A DNA stretch of 64,000 nt from Roseiarcus sp963833955 (GTDB lineage Bacteria; Pseudomonadota; Alphaproteobacteria; Rhizobiales; Beijerinckiaceae): contig CAWHZY010000018.1 of NCBI GenBank assembly GCA_963833955.1, positions 124,001-188,000 of the forward strand, given 5' to 3'. Both the position numbers and the translations under genes were made by a program. The notes under the pieces are model-generated. The model was not told the DNA's origin and did no database searches. It saw only the letters and a list, made by a program, of their open reading frames with translations. Of the stretch, positions 26,158 to 35,938 are shown in pieces; the stretch's first letter is position 1, and the number at the start of each line of letters is the position of its first letter.

Positions 26158-27491
26158 CTACGCGAAGGCGCGGGCGGCCGCCTTGTGCCTGGCGATGAGG
26201 GCGGGGAGGTCGACGCCCTCGGGCTGGCCGTCGATGACCCGCCAGCGGCCCGCGACCATCACCCGGTCGGCGCGGTGGGCGCCGCAGAGCGCGAGCGCGG
26301 CGATGGGATCCTGCGCGCCCGAGAAGCGCGGCTCGTCGAGCGTGAAGAGCGCGAGGTCGGCCTGCATGCCCGGCGCGATCGCGCCGATGTCGTCGCGCCC
26401 GAGGCAGCGCGCCGAGCCCTCGCGTCGCCCAGCGCAGCGCGTCGTAGGGCGTCACCGCCGAGGGCCCGTAGCTCAGGCGCTGCAGCATGAGCGAGTGGCG
26501 CACGGCCTCCATCATGTTGGACGAATCGTTGGAGGCCGAGCCGTCGACGCCAAGCCCAATGGCGACGCCCGCCGCCTCGAGCTCCTTGGCCGGGCAGACG
26601 CCCATGCCGAACGCCATGTCGGAGGCGGCGCAATGGCAGACGCTGACGCCGGCCTTGCCCTAAGCGCTCGATCTCGCCCGCGTTGAAATGGATGCCATGC
26701 GCGACCCAGGCGCGGGGCGTGAGCCACCCGGCCTCATCCAGAAGATCGACCGAACGCATGCCGAATGTCTCGACGGCATAGACGTCCTCGTCGAGCGACT
26801 GGCAGAGATGGGTGTGCAGCCGGCAATCGTAGCGCTCGGCGAGTTCGGCCGATCCGAGCATCACCCGCTTCGGCACCGCGAGCGGCGAGCAGGGCGCGAG
26901 CGCGACGCGGATCATCGCGCCGGGTTTGGGATCGTGATAGAGCGCGCAGCACCCGCTCGCTGTCCTCGAGGATCGTCTCCGAATCCTGCACGATCGAGTC
27001 GGGCTGCAGGCCGCCGTCCTTCTCGGAAATGCCCATCGATCCGCGCGTGACCGTCATGCGCATGCCAAGCTTCGTCGCCTCCTCGACCTCGATGTCGATC
27101 GCGTTCGCAGGTTCGGGGGAAAGAGATTGTGATGATCGGCCGCGGTCGTGCAGCCCGACAGCATCAGTTCGACCAGCGCCATGCGGATCGCGATGCGCAG
27201 GGCCTCGGGCGTCATGCGGTCCCAAACCCGCTCCATCGAAACGAGCCAGGGAATGAGCTCCTTGCCGAAGCCGACGGGATGGGCGCGCGTCAGCGTCTGG
27301 TAGAAGTGATGATGCGCGTTGATGAGCCCCGGCAGCACGACATGGCGCGAGGCGTTGAACGTCGTATCGGGAGGAATCGCCGGCGATTGGCCGCGCGCGA
27401 CGCATTCGACGATCTCGCTGCCTTCGACGACGACTCCGCGCTCGGAATCGGGCGCGAGGATGGCGAGCGGGTCCTTGATCCATAAGCGCAT
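26158..27491 (-). CDS. Amidohydrolase, 8-oxoguanine deaminase / hydroxyatrazine hydrolase-like, four frameshifts
   Basis: A metal-dependent deaminase of heterocyclic bases. Segments in consecutive frames line up with the family: metal motif and signature AHHHFYQTLTRAHP, then TTAADHHNLFP, VALAPCSP, LHTHLCQS, WVAHGIHF, VCHCAASDMAFG, VGLGVDGSASND and C-terminal RVMVAGRWRVIDG. Breakpoints: one base missing near 27107-27111, one extra near 26937-26948, one extra in CCC at 26658-26660 and one extra in CCC at 26417-26419. The corrected length is about 444 residues, normal for the family. The number of breaks is the highest in the window. It may act on a compound brought in by the ABC system encoded at 27.8-32.1 kb, which is inference. 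Confidence 0.78.
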
Positions 27492-27771
27492 GCGATGGTC
27501 GGCTCCGGTTCATGAGGAAGGCGGCGCATAGGCGAGGCGAGGCGAAAGGTAAAGCCTTTTGGCGTGCGTCTTGCATTGATGGAATCGACCTTCGCGAGGG
27601 CACGCTGAAAAATGTATTCGACGCTTGGAATTTCGGCCCTTATGGTGGACCCACAGCGCGGCCAGAACGACCATGCGTGCAGCGTGGCTCGAACGTGTGC
27701 AGCCGGACCCGCGGCGGACGGCGGCGCAGCTGTCAAACCGCCGATAGAATAGGACTGCGGGAGGGATTCAT

Positions 27772-28773
27772 ATGCGCGTTGCGATGATGGCGGCGTTGGC
27801 GGGGGCGATCGGCGTTCGCCGGACCGGCGTTCTGCGCTCGACAAGGTTACCTTCGGCACCAACTGGGTCGCCGATCCCGGAGGCCGGCGGCTACTATCAG
27901 GCGCTCGTCGACGGCACTTACGCCAAATACGGGCTGGACGTCACAATTCTCCAGGGCGGCCCGATGTCGAACGGCGGCATGCTGCTGATCGCCGGGAAGA
28001 TCGAGTTCTTCATGGGCGGCGACATGATCGGCGATTTCCTGGCGGTGCAGAACAACATCCCGACCATCGCCGTCGCCGCCCACTTCCAGAAAAACCCGCA
28101 GATCTTCATGTCGCATCCCGGCGTCGGCCTCGACAAATGGCAGGACCTTCCCAACGCGAATCCGGCTTTTGTCAGCTCCGGCGCGGTCAACACATTCTGG
28201 GCCTGGATGCGGCTCGCTTACGGTTTCAAGGACGAGAACATCAAGCCCTACAATTTCAATTCGGCCCCCTTCATCGCCGAGCCGCGTTCGATCCAGCAGG
28301 GATATCTGACCTCGGAGCCGCTCGAGGTCGAGAAGCAGGGCGGTTTCAAGCCCAACGTCTTCCTGCTCGCCGATTATGGCTACTCCACCTATTCGACTCT
28401 GGTCGAGACCCGCCGCGATCTTCTGGAGAAGCATCCTGATATCGTGCAGCGCTTCGTCGACGCCTCCACCATTGGCTGGTACCATTATCTCTACGGCGAC
28501 AACGCCAAGGCCAATGAGGCGATCAAACGGGAGAACCCGGAAATCACGGACGACGAGATCGCCTTCTCGATCAGCAAAATGAAGGCTTACGGCATCGTCG
28601 ATTCCGGCGACGCGCTCAAGCTCGGAATCGGCGCGATGACCGACGAGCGCTGGAGCGGTTTCTATAATGAGATGGTGAAGGCCGGCGTGGTCAAGCCAGG
28701 CATCGACTACAAGAAGGCTTACACGCTCCAGTTCGTCAACAAGGGCGTAGGCCTCGACTTGCGCCCGAAGTGA
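27772..28773 (+). CDS. ABC transporter substrate-binding protein, NMT1/THI5-like, frameshifts near the N-terminus
   Basis: Periplasmic binding protein of the nitrate/taurine/pyrimidine-precursor type. The mature part (GGYYQALVDGTYAKYGLDVT, GGDMIGDFLAVQ, FAFSISK-type C-terminal region) is intact. The N-terminal signal peptide and the segment LDKVTFGTNWVADP lie partly in another frame (about 27800-27875): one indel before LDKV and one extra C/G near 27875-27880. Typical length about 335 residues. Ligand unknown, but the neighbouring base deaminase suggests a nitrogen heterocycle. The matching ATPase and permease lie 1.8 kb downstream beyond two reverse-strand genes. Confidence 0.82.
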   Translation: MRVAMMAALAGAIGVRRTGVLRSTRLPSAPTGSPIPEAGGYYQALVDGTYAKYGLDVTILQGGPMSNGGMLLIAGKIEFFMGGDMIGDFLAVQNNIPTIAVAAHFQKNPQIFMSHPGVGLDKWQDLPNANPAFVSSGAVNTFWAWMRLAYGFKDENIKPYNFNSAPFIAEPRSIQQGYLTSEPLEVEKQGGFKPNVFLLADYGYSTYSTLVETRRDLLEKHPDIVQRFVDASTIGWYHYLYGDNAKANEAIKRENPEITDDEIAFSISKMKAYGIVDSGDALKLGIGAMTDERWSGFYNEMVKAGVVKPGIDYKKAYTLQFVNKGVGLDLRPK

Positions 28774-28797
28774 CGCAGTCCGCTGGTTCCTCCGGCA

Positions 28798-29332
28798 CTA
28801 TTTCTTCGGCGCTGGCAGAGCATTGTAGACGTCGGGCGGCAAGACGGCGGAGACGCTGATCGTGACTTTGTCGTCAGGGCCGAAATTTTTGACCTTGTTG
28901 CTGACGGGCGGGAGGCTCTTGAGGAACGCGACGATCGCCTGCGCGTCGGCGTCGGAGAGGTGTGACAGCGCCGGATAGGGCATCACCGGGCTGAGCGCTC
29001 TTCCCTCGGGCGTTTTGCCTGCGCGCATCGCCGCTATGATCTGCTCGTCCGTCCAGGCGCCGAGGCCGGTCTCCTTGTCGGGCGTCAGATTCGCTCCCAC
29101 GAAGACGCCGGCGCCGGGAATTGCGAAGCCGACGTCGGAACCGCCGAGATAGCGCTTCATGTCGGGCGAGCCGAGCAGGGCGCCGGGCGTGTGGCAGTCC
29201 GAGCAGCCGGCGATCGTCACGAGAAAGCGCCCGCGAGCGAGCTGGGCATCGTCGGCCAAGGCGGGCGAGGGCAGGGAAGCGAGGGACGCCAGCGGCCGCG
29301 ACGATGGTCACGCCCAGTGCAATTCGAGACAT
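28798..29332 (-). CDS. Monohaem c-type cytochrome, frameshift in the signal peptide
   Basis: A class I-like cytochrome c with one haem-binding site CSDCH and a distal Met candidate in PVMPYPALSHL. From ATG 29332 the signal peptide starts MSRIALGVTIVAAAGV. The mature protein (ADDAQLARGRFLVTIAG) is in the next frame, and an extra G in GGG at 29263-29265 explains the shift. Corrected length about 178 residues. It is periplasmic and presumably an electron carrier; the partner is not evident. It lies between the binding protein and a methyltransferase, on the opposite strand to the ABC genes. Confidence 0.85.
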
Positions 29333-29365
29333 GGTTCTCTCCTTTTCGAAGGCCTGCGCGTCCCT

Positions 29366-30115
29366 TCAGGTCGCCACGACGCCCGACACGGCTATCCCGT
29401 CTAGATGCGCGGGCACTTCCCAACGTTGCGTCGGGTCAGGCTTATGAGCCACCGGCGTGATCGCTCCCCGCCACGCGACGCCCATCATCTGCGCCGTCTG
29501 GTAGGCCATCACGTTCCAGCCTTTCGCCGCCAATGCGCGCAAGCCCGCCGCCACATGCGGCGACACCAAGTCATGAAAGAGCACCATTGCGGTTGTTTCG
29601 AGGTAGGGCGCGCAAGCGAGCGCATCCTTGGACGGAGCCTCCCCGTCGTGGTCGCCGTCGATGAACGCGAACGACCATCGGGCGCCCGCTTCGCCCAAAC
29701 GGACGACGGCCGCGGGGCTCGCTTCGGGAACGAGAATCGTCGTCGAGCCCCCGCCGGCCCCGCGGATCGCCTGCTCGAATTCGCGCCGCCAGTCGGCATC
29801 CGCGAGCAGAGGTTCGACGACATGGAGCGGCGCAAGGCCGGATGCGATGAGATGGACGGTCGACCAGCCGCGCCATGCGCCGATCTCGATTCCGCTCCGC
29901 CCCCTGAACGCGCGCGCGTTGCCGTAGAGGATCGAAGCTTCGTCGCGATTGATGAAGCCGACCGTCGGATTGCGTCTGTCGACACGAAACGGATGGTCGA
30001 TTTGCTTGCGAAAATAGGGCCAGGTCGAGGCGCTCTTGTCCGCCTCGATCATGTTCGGAAAGAGATGATCGAGAATCGGCGCCTCAAGATTGGCGGCGAC
30101 GTAGTCCTTGGCCAT
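29366..30115 (-). CDS. Class I SAM-dependent methyltransferase
   Basis: A 249-residue methyltransferase of the Methyltransf_24 type. SAM-binding motif I is IEIGAWRGWSTVHLIASG, and the acidic motif region is FAFIDGDHDGEAPSKDALAC, followed by LFHDLVSPHVA. Start ATG 30115 (MAKDYVAAN) is preferred over GTG 30142, though no RBS is decisive. The substrate is unknown; relatives often lie in glycan or cephalosporin-hydroxylase-like clusters, which is not the case here. Confidence 0.8.
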   Translation of the reverse strand: MAKDYVAANLEAPILDHLFPNMIEADKSASTWPYFRKQIDHPFRVDRRNPTVGFINRDEASILYGNARAFRGRSGIEIGAWRGWSTVHLIASGLAPLHVVEPLLADADWRREFEQAIRGAGGGSTTILVPEASPAAVVRLGEAGARWSFAFIDGDHDGEAPSKDALACAPYLETTAMVLFHDLVSPHVAAGLRALAAKGWNVMAYQTAQMMGVAWRGAITPVAHKPDPTQRWEVPAHLDGIAVSGVVAT

Positions 30116-30527
30116 TGACGGCACCTGGAGCAAAGGAACCAAACCGCCGCGCCCGCGTTGAGTTTCGATCTGATTCTAGGAGTTTCTGGTACGGCGCGCC
30201 GTAGTTTGAAGCGAATGGCATGCCGCGCCATCTGGCGTCAACAACGGCGGACGTCCGCCGGCCGAAGGCGCCGCAATGCAGCAAATTAAAGGCACTTGTA
30301 CTTAACTTGTTCTCGCATTACCTGTTGTTCGAGCGGAAAAGCGAGGTTTATGATGCCCGTGATTCAGGCGCATTGAGGGCAGGCGCAGGCGTGACCTTGA
30401 TGGACGCAGGCGAATGGCGAAAAGCAAGGCGCGAGTTCTTGCGGCAGCCGGGGGCGGCATGCGATTTGCACTGCATTGGGAGGATGTCGCGGACTGAACG
30501 GACGCGACGGAATGGCGGACTTGCATC
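30116..30527. other. Intergenic region before the ABC ATPase gene
   Basis: About 410 bp with open frames of 90-100 codons on both strands, none with an RBS or recognised motif. It should carry the promoters of the divergent methyltransferase and ABC transporter genes. No clear promoter elements were identified. Confidence 0.4.
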
Positions 30528-31356
30528 ATGAACAAGATGGCAACTCTGACGAAAGAAGCGGCGGTCCCGCGTAACCGCTCCGCCACTCGTGACCTTGCGA
30601 GGCGTGCACAAGGTCTTCGCCAATCAAGTCACGGCGCTCGAAGGTCTCGACCTCGACATCCGGGCGGGTGAGTTCCTTTCCTTGCTTGGGCCGTCAGGCT
30701 GCGGCAAATCGACGGTTTTGCGGTTGCTGGCGGGCCTCACGGGGCCGACGCGCGGCGAGATTGTTTGGCTTGCGAAGTGCCCCGAACTCGGCTTCGTGTT
30801 TCAGGAGCCGACACTGACGCCGTGGTCCGACGTGTTCACCAACGTATGGCTGCCGTTGCGTCTTGCCGGAGTGTCGAAAGAAAAAGCTCGGCCGCGGATC
30901 GAGGAGGCGCTCGAGCAAGTCGGGCTGGCGGGTTTCGCCAAAGCGTATCCGCGCCAGCTGTCCGGCGGCATGAAGATGCGTGTGTCGATCGCCCGCGCCC
31001 TCGTGACGCGGCCGACGGTCCTTTTGATGGACGAGCCGTTCGCCGCTCTGGATGAAATCACGCGCCTCAAGCTCAATGACGATTTGGCGGCGCTCAGGAC
31101 CTCGCTCGGGGCGACGGTCGTTTTCGTGACCCATTCCGTGTTCGAGAGCGTTTATCTTTCGGACCGCATCGTTGTCATGGCGGCGCGCCCGGGACGGGCG
31201 GTTGCCGAAATCAACGTCGAATACCCGACCGAGTCGCGTCAGGAAGGGTTTCGGCTGTGCAAGGCCTACGCAGACACCTGCGTCCAGACTTCCGAAGCGC
31301 TCCATATCGCGATGGGCGATCGGCCGCCGACGATGCTTAAGGGCGGGGTGGCGTGA
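30528..31356 (+). CDS. ABC transporter ATP-binding protein (nitrate/taurine type), frameshift near the start
   Basis: The ATPase subunit of an importer of the SsuB/TauB/NrtD family: Walker A GPSGCGKST, Q-loop FVFQEPTL, signature LSGGMKMR, Walker B VLLMDEPFAALD and H-loop VTHS. The open frame from GTG 30589 lacks the usual N-terminus. An ATG at 30528 (MNKMATLTKEAAV) joins to VTLRGVHKVF if one C is removed from CC at 30575-30576. Its 3' end overlaps the permease start (GTGA). It probably works with the binding protein at 27772. Confidence 0.9.
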
Positions 31357-32139
31357 CCAAGGACGACTTTGTCGGCTATGCGGTGCCTGCCATCACCCTG
31401 GGGTTTGGGTTAATCGCCTGGGAGGGGCTGGTCCGGTACTTCGCGGTCCCAACCTATCTCTTGCCCGCGCCAAGCCTCATCATCTCCACGCTCATCACCG
31501 ATTGGCCGACGTTGTCTGCGTCGCTTTGGGTGACGCTGTCGATTACGCTCAAAGCTCTCGGGATCGCGGTCATCGGCAGTGTCGGGCTTGCCATTCTTTT
31601 CGCGCAGTCGCGACTTGTCGAGCGTGCGTTCTATCCGTTCGCCGTCGCGATGCAGGTGACGCCGATCGTCGCCATCGCGCCACTGTTGCTGATCTACCTT
31701 TCGCCCGGCGTCGCGGTCCTCGTCTGTGCGTTTCTGGTGGCGTTCTTTCCCCTGCTTGCCAACACCACGCTCGGGCTGTCTTCGGCGGACCACAACCTGG
31801 TCGACCTGTTCCAGATGTATCGCGCCTCGCGCATGCAGCAGTTCATGTTGCTCAGGTTGCCCTCGGCGCTCCCGTATTTTCTCGCCGGCCTCCGGATCAG
31901 CGGCGGACTGGCGCTCATCGGCGCGATCGTCGCTGAGATCGCCGCAGGGTCTGCCGGCCAGGGGTCTGGGCTTGCTTATCGCATTGTCGAGTCTGGGCTT
32001 TCGCCTGAATATTCCGCGGATGTTTGCTGCGCTGCTCTTGATTTCGGTGGCGGGGATCACAATTCATCTGCTGCTGACTGCGCTGTCGCATTGGTTGTTG
32101 CGCGATTGGCATGACAGCGAGCGCGGGCGAGAAACCTGA
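31353..32139 (+). CDS. ABC transporter permease (nitrate/taurine type), frameshift near the 3' end
   Basis: A BPD_transp_1 permease with about six helices and the EAA-like loop around QMYRASRMQQFMLLRLPSAL. The open frame runs to a wrong end, but removing one G from GGG at 31995-31997 gives ESGFRLNIPRMFAALLLIS and a normal C-terminus ending at 32139 (about 261 residues). It overlaps the ATPase gene by four bases. Forms the transmembrane channel of the importer. Confidence 0.9.
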
Positions 32140-32242
32140 AACAAACCAAATAATTTATCGTATGAGGTAAGTCGGCGAGGGCTCTTTTGCGTCCGCGTCC
32201 GAACGGATCGAATTCGCGCCGTTATGTACAAGGCGAGGTCAC

Positions 32243-32977
32243 ATGAATATCGGCTATCTCAAGGTCGAGCGACGCGTTGCGCCGCGGCGCGCCTCCGTGC
32301 TTCGGAAGCTTGGAATTGCCAATCTGGTCAATACGTCGATGTTCGACATTGCGGCGGCGCATGAGGCGCTGGTTCGCCGCCAGGCCGTTCCAGAACGGAT
32401 CTTCGCCGATGGCCTGGTGGTCGACGTTCCGGCCGGCGTCTACCACCCGCTTCCGGACTCGAGCTCCGAATTTTTCATTCGCAATATCAAGGCGATGAAC
32501 CCGAACTTGATCGCCAAGACGCTGGAGATCGGGTGCGGCTGCGGCATCATCTCGCTTTATATGGCGGCCAATTGGACGTCGAGAACGGTGGCGACGGACA
32601 TCTCGCCGATCGCCGTTGAGGCGACGATCGCGAACGCCAAGCTCAACAACGTCAATCTTACGGCTTTTCAGTCCGACCTGTTCGAGAAAATCGACGAGAG
32701 GGATTTCGACCTTATCGTTTTCAACACGCCGCTCGTCGACAAAAACCCGGAAAACGACATCGAGCGCTATAGCCTGTGTGATCCGCAGGGACGCATCACG
32801 GCGTCTTACCTCCGCCAGGCGCGTGGCCATGTATCGAAGGACGGGCTGATCATTTTTTCGATCTGTAACAATTCCGCCTATGAGGTGATGGACGCAATCG
32901 ATCTCAATTATGAGATCGTCGGCTTTGAGTTGGCCTACAGCGGCTTTTGGCGGGCGATCGTCGGCGCGCGGACCTAA
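32243..32977 (+). CDS. Methyltransferase small-domain (MTS) protein
   Basis: A 244-residue class I methyltransferase. Motif I is LEIGCGCGIISLYMA, the acidic residue is in VATDISPIAVEAT and the catalytic-loop equivalent of NPPY reads NTPLVD, an unusual form for this HemK/RsmC-like superfamily. An N-terminal extension of about 80 residues precedes the fold. The substrate may be RNA, protein or a small molecule. An AT-rich gap of about 100 bp with a likely promoter (TATCGTATGAGG region) precedes it. Confidence 0.78.
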   Translation: MNIGYLKVERRVAPRRASVLRKLGIANLVNTSMFDIAAAHEALVRRQAVPERIFADGLVVDVPAGVYHPLPDSSSEFFIRNIKAMNPNLIAKTLEIGCGCGIISLYMAANWTSRTVATDISPIAVEATIANAKLNNVNLTAFQSDLFEKIDERDFDLIVFNTPLVDKNPENDIERYSLCDPQGRITASYLRQARGHVSKDGLIIFSICNNSAYEVMDAIDLNYEIVGFELAYSGFWRAIVGART

Positions 32978-33213
32978 CCGGCGGCAGGCGAGATCAACGG
33001 ATGAGGGCGCCCGTGGGCGGTTCGCTGGAGGCGTTTTCGCGTCCTTTGACCAAGCGAAAGACAATGTGTTGCGGGGAAGCTTCGGCGGGCTCAGGTCCTA
33101 ACGAGCCCGGTGGACAGCGACTGACGCTCGGCGATTGGCGTCGGCATCGACGCGCGTGATAGGAACGGGGTTCAGGCGCGCTTCCGCGCCCCACGCGCGA
33201 CTGGACGCTGGCA

Positions 33214-33786
33214 ATGGCGGATGCAAGTTCGACGTCTTCCGGCGGCTTCGCCGAGCTCCATCGCCGGAGGACGCGAAAGTGGATCAGTCTGCTCGCTGAA
33301 CTCCCTTATTTTGCTATCGTCGTCATCGGCATAGTTGGCGTTTCGTGGACCAACGTGCTGGGCGTATCAGTGGCGACCTATTGGGTCACTATGACCCCGA
33401 TCGCCGCCCTTCTGTGCGTCTGCCTAGGGTGGGCCCATTTGCCGCCGGGTCGCGGTCGGGTCGAAATGGCGGCGCTTCAGTTTGGTCAATGGGCTGCGGT
33501 GCTCGTCGCGATGTATCTCATCCACGTGAGCAATGCTGACGGCCTGGTCACGCACGACGCGTTGGGGAGCATTCTGCTGACGCTGCTCGCGCTTGGAGTT
33601 TTCATCTCGGGACTGGACTTGAGAACCTGGAAGCTTTGCGTCGCGGGCGCTTTCCTTGCGCTTGCGGTGCCGTTCGTCGCTTGGTTCGCCGACGCCGGAT
33701 TGTTCATATTTCTCATCGGAATTGTGCTGATCGCGCTTGGATTGCTTGCCTGGTGGGGCGCCCATCGGTCGCATCAGCACGGCTGA
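33214..33786 (+). CDS. Integral membrane protein, unknown
   Basis: A 190-residue protein with a basic N-terminus (HRRRTRKW) and about six hydrophobic segments, e.g. PYFAIVVIGIVGVSW, MTPIAALLCVCLGW, SILLTLLALGVFISG and FLIGIVLIALGLLAWW. It ends with a His-rich tail (HRSHQHG). No family recognised. Followed by a complete TACCAA-type repeat. Confidence 0.65.
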   Translation: MADASSTSSGGFAELHRRRTRKWISLLAELPYFAIVVIGIVGVSWTNVLGVSVATYWVTMTPIAALLCVCLGWAHLPPGRGRVEMAALQFGQWAAVLVAMYLIHVSNADGLVTHDALGSILLTLLALGVFISGLDLRTWKLCVAGAFLALAVPFVAWFADAGLFIFLIGIVLIALGLLAWWGAHRSHQHG

Positions 33787-33834
33787 GCCATTCCCGGTCA
33801 GCGCCCAAGCTTGCAACCGCTTTATTCGGGCTCA

Positions 33835-33949
33835 TACCAAGAACTCGATGATCGGAACCGATCATCGCCTTATGGCCGAAGCGCGAATGCGCGCCCCAAG
33901 CCGTTGCGCGGGTTTGAGCGCGATGCGTCGCACTCAAATAGAATTGGTA
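33835..33949. repeat. TACCAA/TTGGTA palindromic element, complete copy
   Basis: 115 bp with inverted ends TACCAA and TTGGTA. It contains three internal hairpins: GATGATCGGAACCGATCATC, a GCGCGAATGCGCGC hairpin, and an imperfect TTTGAGCGCGAT ... CACTCAAA hairpin. Complete relatives are at 35710-35823, 36560-36675 and 58787-58900; part copies at 5750-5796 and 14776-14846. Confidence 0.85.
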
Positions 33950-33956
33950 TAACGTC

Positions 33957-34006
33957 GCCAAGTGAAGCGCCAAGTGAAGCGGCCAAGTGAAGCGCAAGTG
34001 AAGCGG
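33957..34006. repeat. Short tandem repeat AAGTGAAGCG
   Basis: Four tandem copies of a 10-12 bp unit with core CAAGTGAAGCG. They lie directly after the palindromic element and upstream of the NodT gene. Confidence 0.75.
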
Positions 34007-34228
34007 CGACACGTGTTCGTGATTGCTCCGGCCCGGGGCTTGCGCGCGCAAGCCGGATGGCGCCTAAAGGGCGGCCGACAGGAGATTGGGCAAGGCAAGC
34101 CGGCCGGGAGGGGGAGCTCCACTATCGCTTTGCGCGTTCACGACTCGGCCCGCGTAGCGGGCGGAAAAATAAGGGTAGGCGAGCCTCCGCGAGTTGACGT
34201 CGCGCCAGCACCCGTCCGTCGGGCGCTC

Positions 34229-35674
34229 TTGGCATCGAATGGACGCGCGCTCGAGCTTTTCACGCTTGCGCGGGCGCCGCTGATTGTCGCCGCGCTTGCG
34301 CTCTCCGGATGTGCGCCGGTCGGTCCGAACTTCGAGCGGCCGGCGGCGATCGTGTCGCCGCAGTTCAAGGAGATCAGGGGCTGGAAGATCGCAACGCCGC
34401 GCGCGAACGAGCCGAAAGGCGCGTGGTGGTCGGTCTTTCGTGATCCGGAGCTTGACCAGCTCATGCGCGTCGTCGTGGTGTCCAACCAGACGGTCAAGGC
34501 GGACGAGGCCAACTATCGCGAGGGGCTGGCGCTCATCAATGAGGCGCGGGCCGGACTTTTTCCGGCCATCAACGGCGCGGGCTCCGCGACGCGCTCTTCG
34601 CCCTCGCAGACGAATCTGACCGCGGAAGCCTCGGGGACGTGGACGCTCGACGTCTGGGGTCAGATCCGGCGCGAGATCGAGTCGCAGCAGGCAGGTGCGG
34701 AGGCAAATGCGGCCCTTCTCGCCAACGCCACGCTCTCCGAGCAATCGCTGCTGGCGCTCGCCTATGTGACGCTGAGAGACGCGGATTCGTTCGAGAATTT
34801 GCTGACGAAGACCGTTACAGAATACAAGCACTCGCTGACAATCACCCAGAACCAGTATAACGCTGGAACGGCCGCCAAGTCCGACGTGATCACCGCGGAG
34901 ACGCTGGTGCTCAACGCCCAGGCGCAGCTGATCGCGGCAGGAGTGTCGCGCGCCCAGAGCGAACACGCGATCGCGGTGCTGATGGGCCGGCCGCCCGCGG
35001 GCCTGTCGATCCCGCCGGGGGCCTTGTCGACCACCGTGCCTTCGATCCCGGTCGGTCTGCCGTCATCGCTGTTGGAGCGCAGGCCCGACGTCGCGGCGGC
35101 GGAGGAGGCCATGCGTCAGGCCAATGCCCAGATTGGCGTCGAGTTCGCCGGGTATTTTCCAGCCGTGTCGCTTTCCGGCCTCATCGGCTATTCCGGCAAT
35201 CCATTCGCAGCCGAGTTCGGTCCGAGCAATCCCGTCTGGTCATTCGGCTCGTCGCTCGCTCAGCCTTTGTTCAATGGCGGGCTCACCACGGCGCAGGTCG
35301 AGGCGGCCCGCCAGATTTATGACGCGGATGTGGCGACCTATCGGCAAACCGTCTTGACGGCTATTCAACAGGTCGAGGACGCGCTCGTCGGAATCCGGAT
35401 CTACTCGCGCGAGGTCAAAGTGCAGGCCGAAAATGTACGCATCTCCCGGCAGGCGACGCAGATCACGCTCAACGAATATCAGGCCGGCACCCAGGCCTTC
35501 ACTGCGGTCGTCGTTGCGGAACAACAGCAGCTGACGGCCGAAGAGGCGCTACTGGCGACCCAGTTACTAATTCAGACCGACGTTGTGACCTTGATTGTCG
35601 CCCTCGGCGGCGGCTGGAGCCAATCGATGCTGCCTGATGTGACCGCGCAGACCTCGGCAATTCCGCCGCATTAG
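34229..35674 (+). CDS. Outer-membrane efflux lipoprotein, NodT/OprM family
   Basis: The outer-membrane channel of a tripartite efflux pump. A lipobox (LIVAALALSGC) is followed by APVGPNFERP, the family's start motif, then two TolC-like repeat halves with the signatures WWSVFRDPELDQLM, LALAYVTLRDAD, LLERRPDVAAAEEAMRQANA and FNGGLTTAQVEAA. Start uncertain: TTG 34229 gives a short lipoprotein signal, while the open frame extends upstream to 33962 through a repeat. About 481 residues. The likely inner-membrane partners are the FUSC/DUF1656/HlyD genes at 39.6-43.3 kb on the other strand. Confidence 0.9.
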   Translation: MASNGRALELFTLARAPLIVAALALSGCAPVGPNFERPAAIVSPQFKEIRGWKIATPRANEPKGAWWSVFRDPELDQLMRVVVVSNQTVKADEANYREGLALINEARAGLFPAINGAGSATRSSPSQTNLTAEASGTWTLDVWGQIRREIESQQAGAEANAALLANATLSEQSLLALAYVTLRDADSFENLLTKTVTEYKHSLTITQNQYNAGTAAKSDVITAETLVLNAQAQLIAAGVSRAQSEHAIAVLMGRPPAGLSIPPGALSTTVPSIPVGLPSSLLERRPDVAAAEEAMRQANAQIGVEFAGYFPAVSLSGLIGYSGNPFAAEFGPSNPVWSFGSSLAQPLFNGGLTTAQVEAARQIYDADVATYRQTVLTAIQQVEDALVGIRIYSREVKVQAENVRISRQATQITLNEYQAGTQAFTAVVVAEQQQLTAEEALLATQLLIQTDVVTLIVALGGGWSQSMLPDVTAQTSAIPPH

Positions 35675-35709
35675 CAGGGCGACCGGAAAGTCCGAGAGGG
35701 CGAATCCAA

Positions 35710-35823
35710 TACCAAGACTCGATGATCGGAACCGATCGTCGCCTTATGGCCGAAGCGCGAATGCGCGCCCGCGCCGTTGCGCGGGTTTGAGCGCGATGAG
35801 TTCGCGCTCAAATAGAATGGGTA
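35710..35823. repeat. TACCAA/TTGGTA-type palindromic element
   Basis: A full-length copy with the right end changed to TGGGTA and a variant central hairpin (GCGCGCCCGCGCCGTTGCGC). The GATGATCGGAACCGAT hairpin has one mismatch. Confidence 0.85.
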
Positions 35824-35938
35824 TAAGCCTTTCTCCAACCGATCGAATGCGGAGCGCTTCGTAGACAGTCCGCGAGCCCGCGCGCGTGGTGGGGCTTCCT
35901 GCCGGACCCGAAGAATGTGCGCGCCGCCTCAGCAAACC

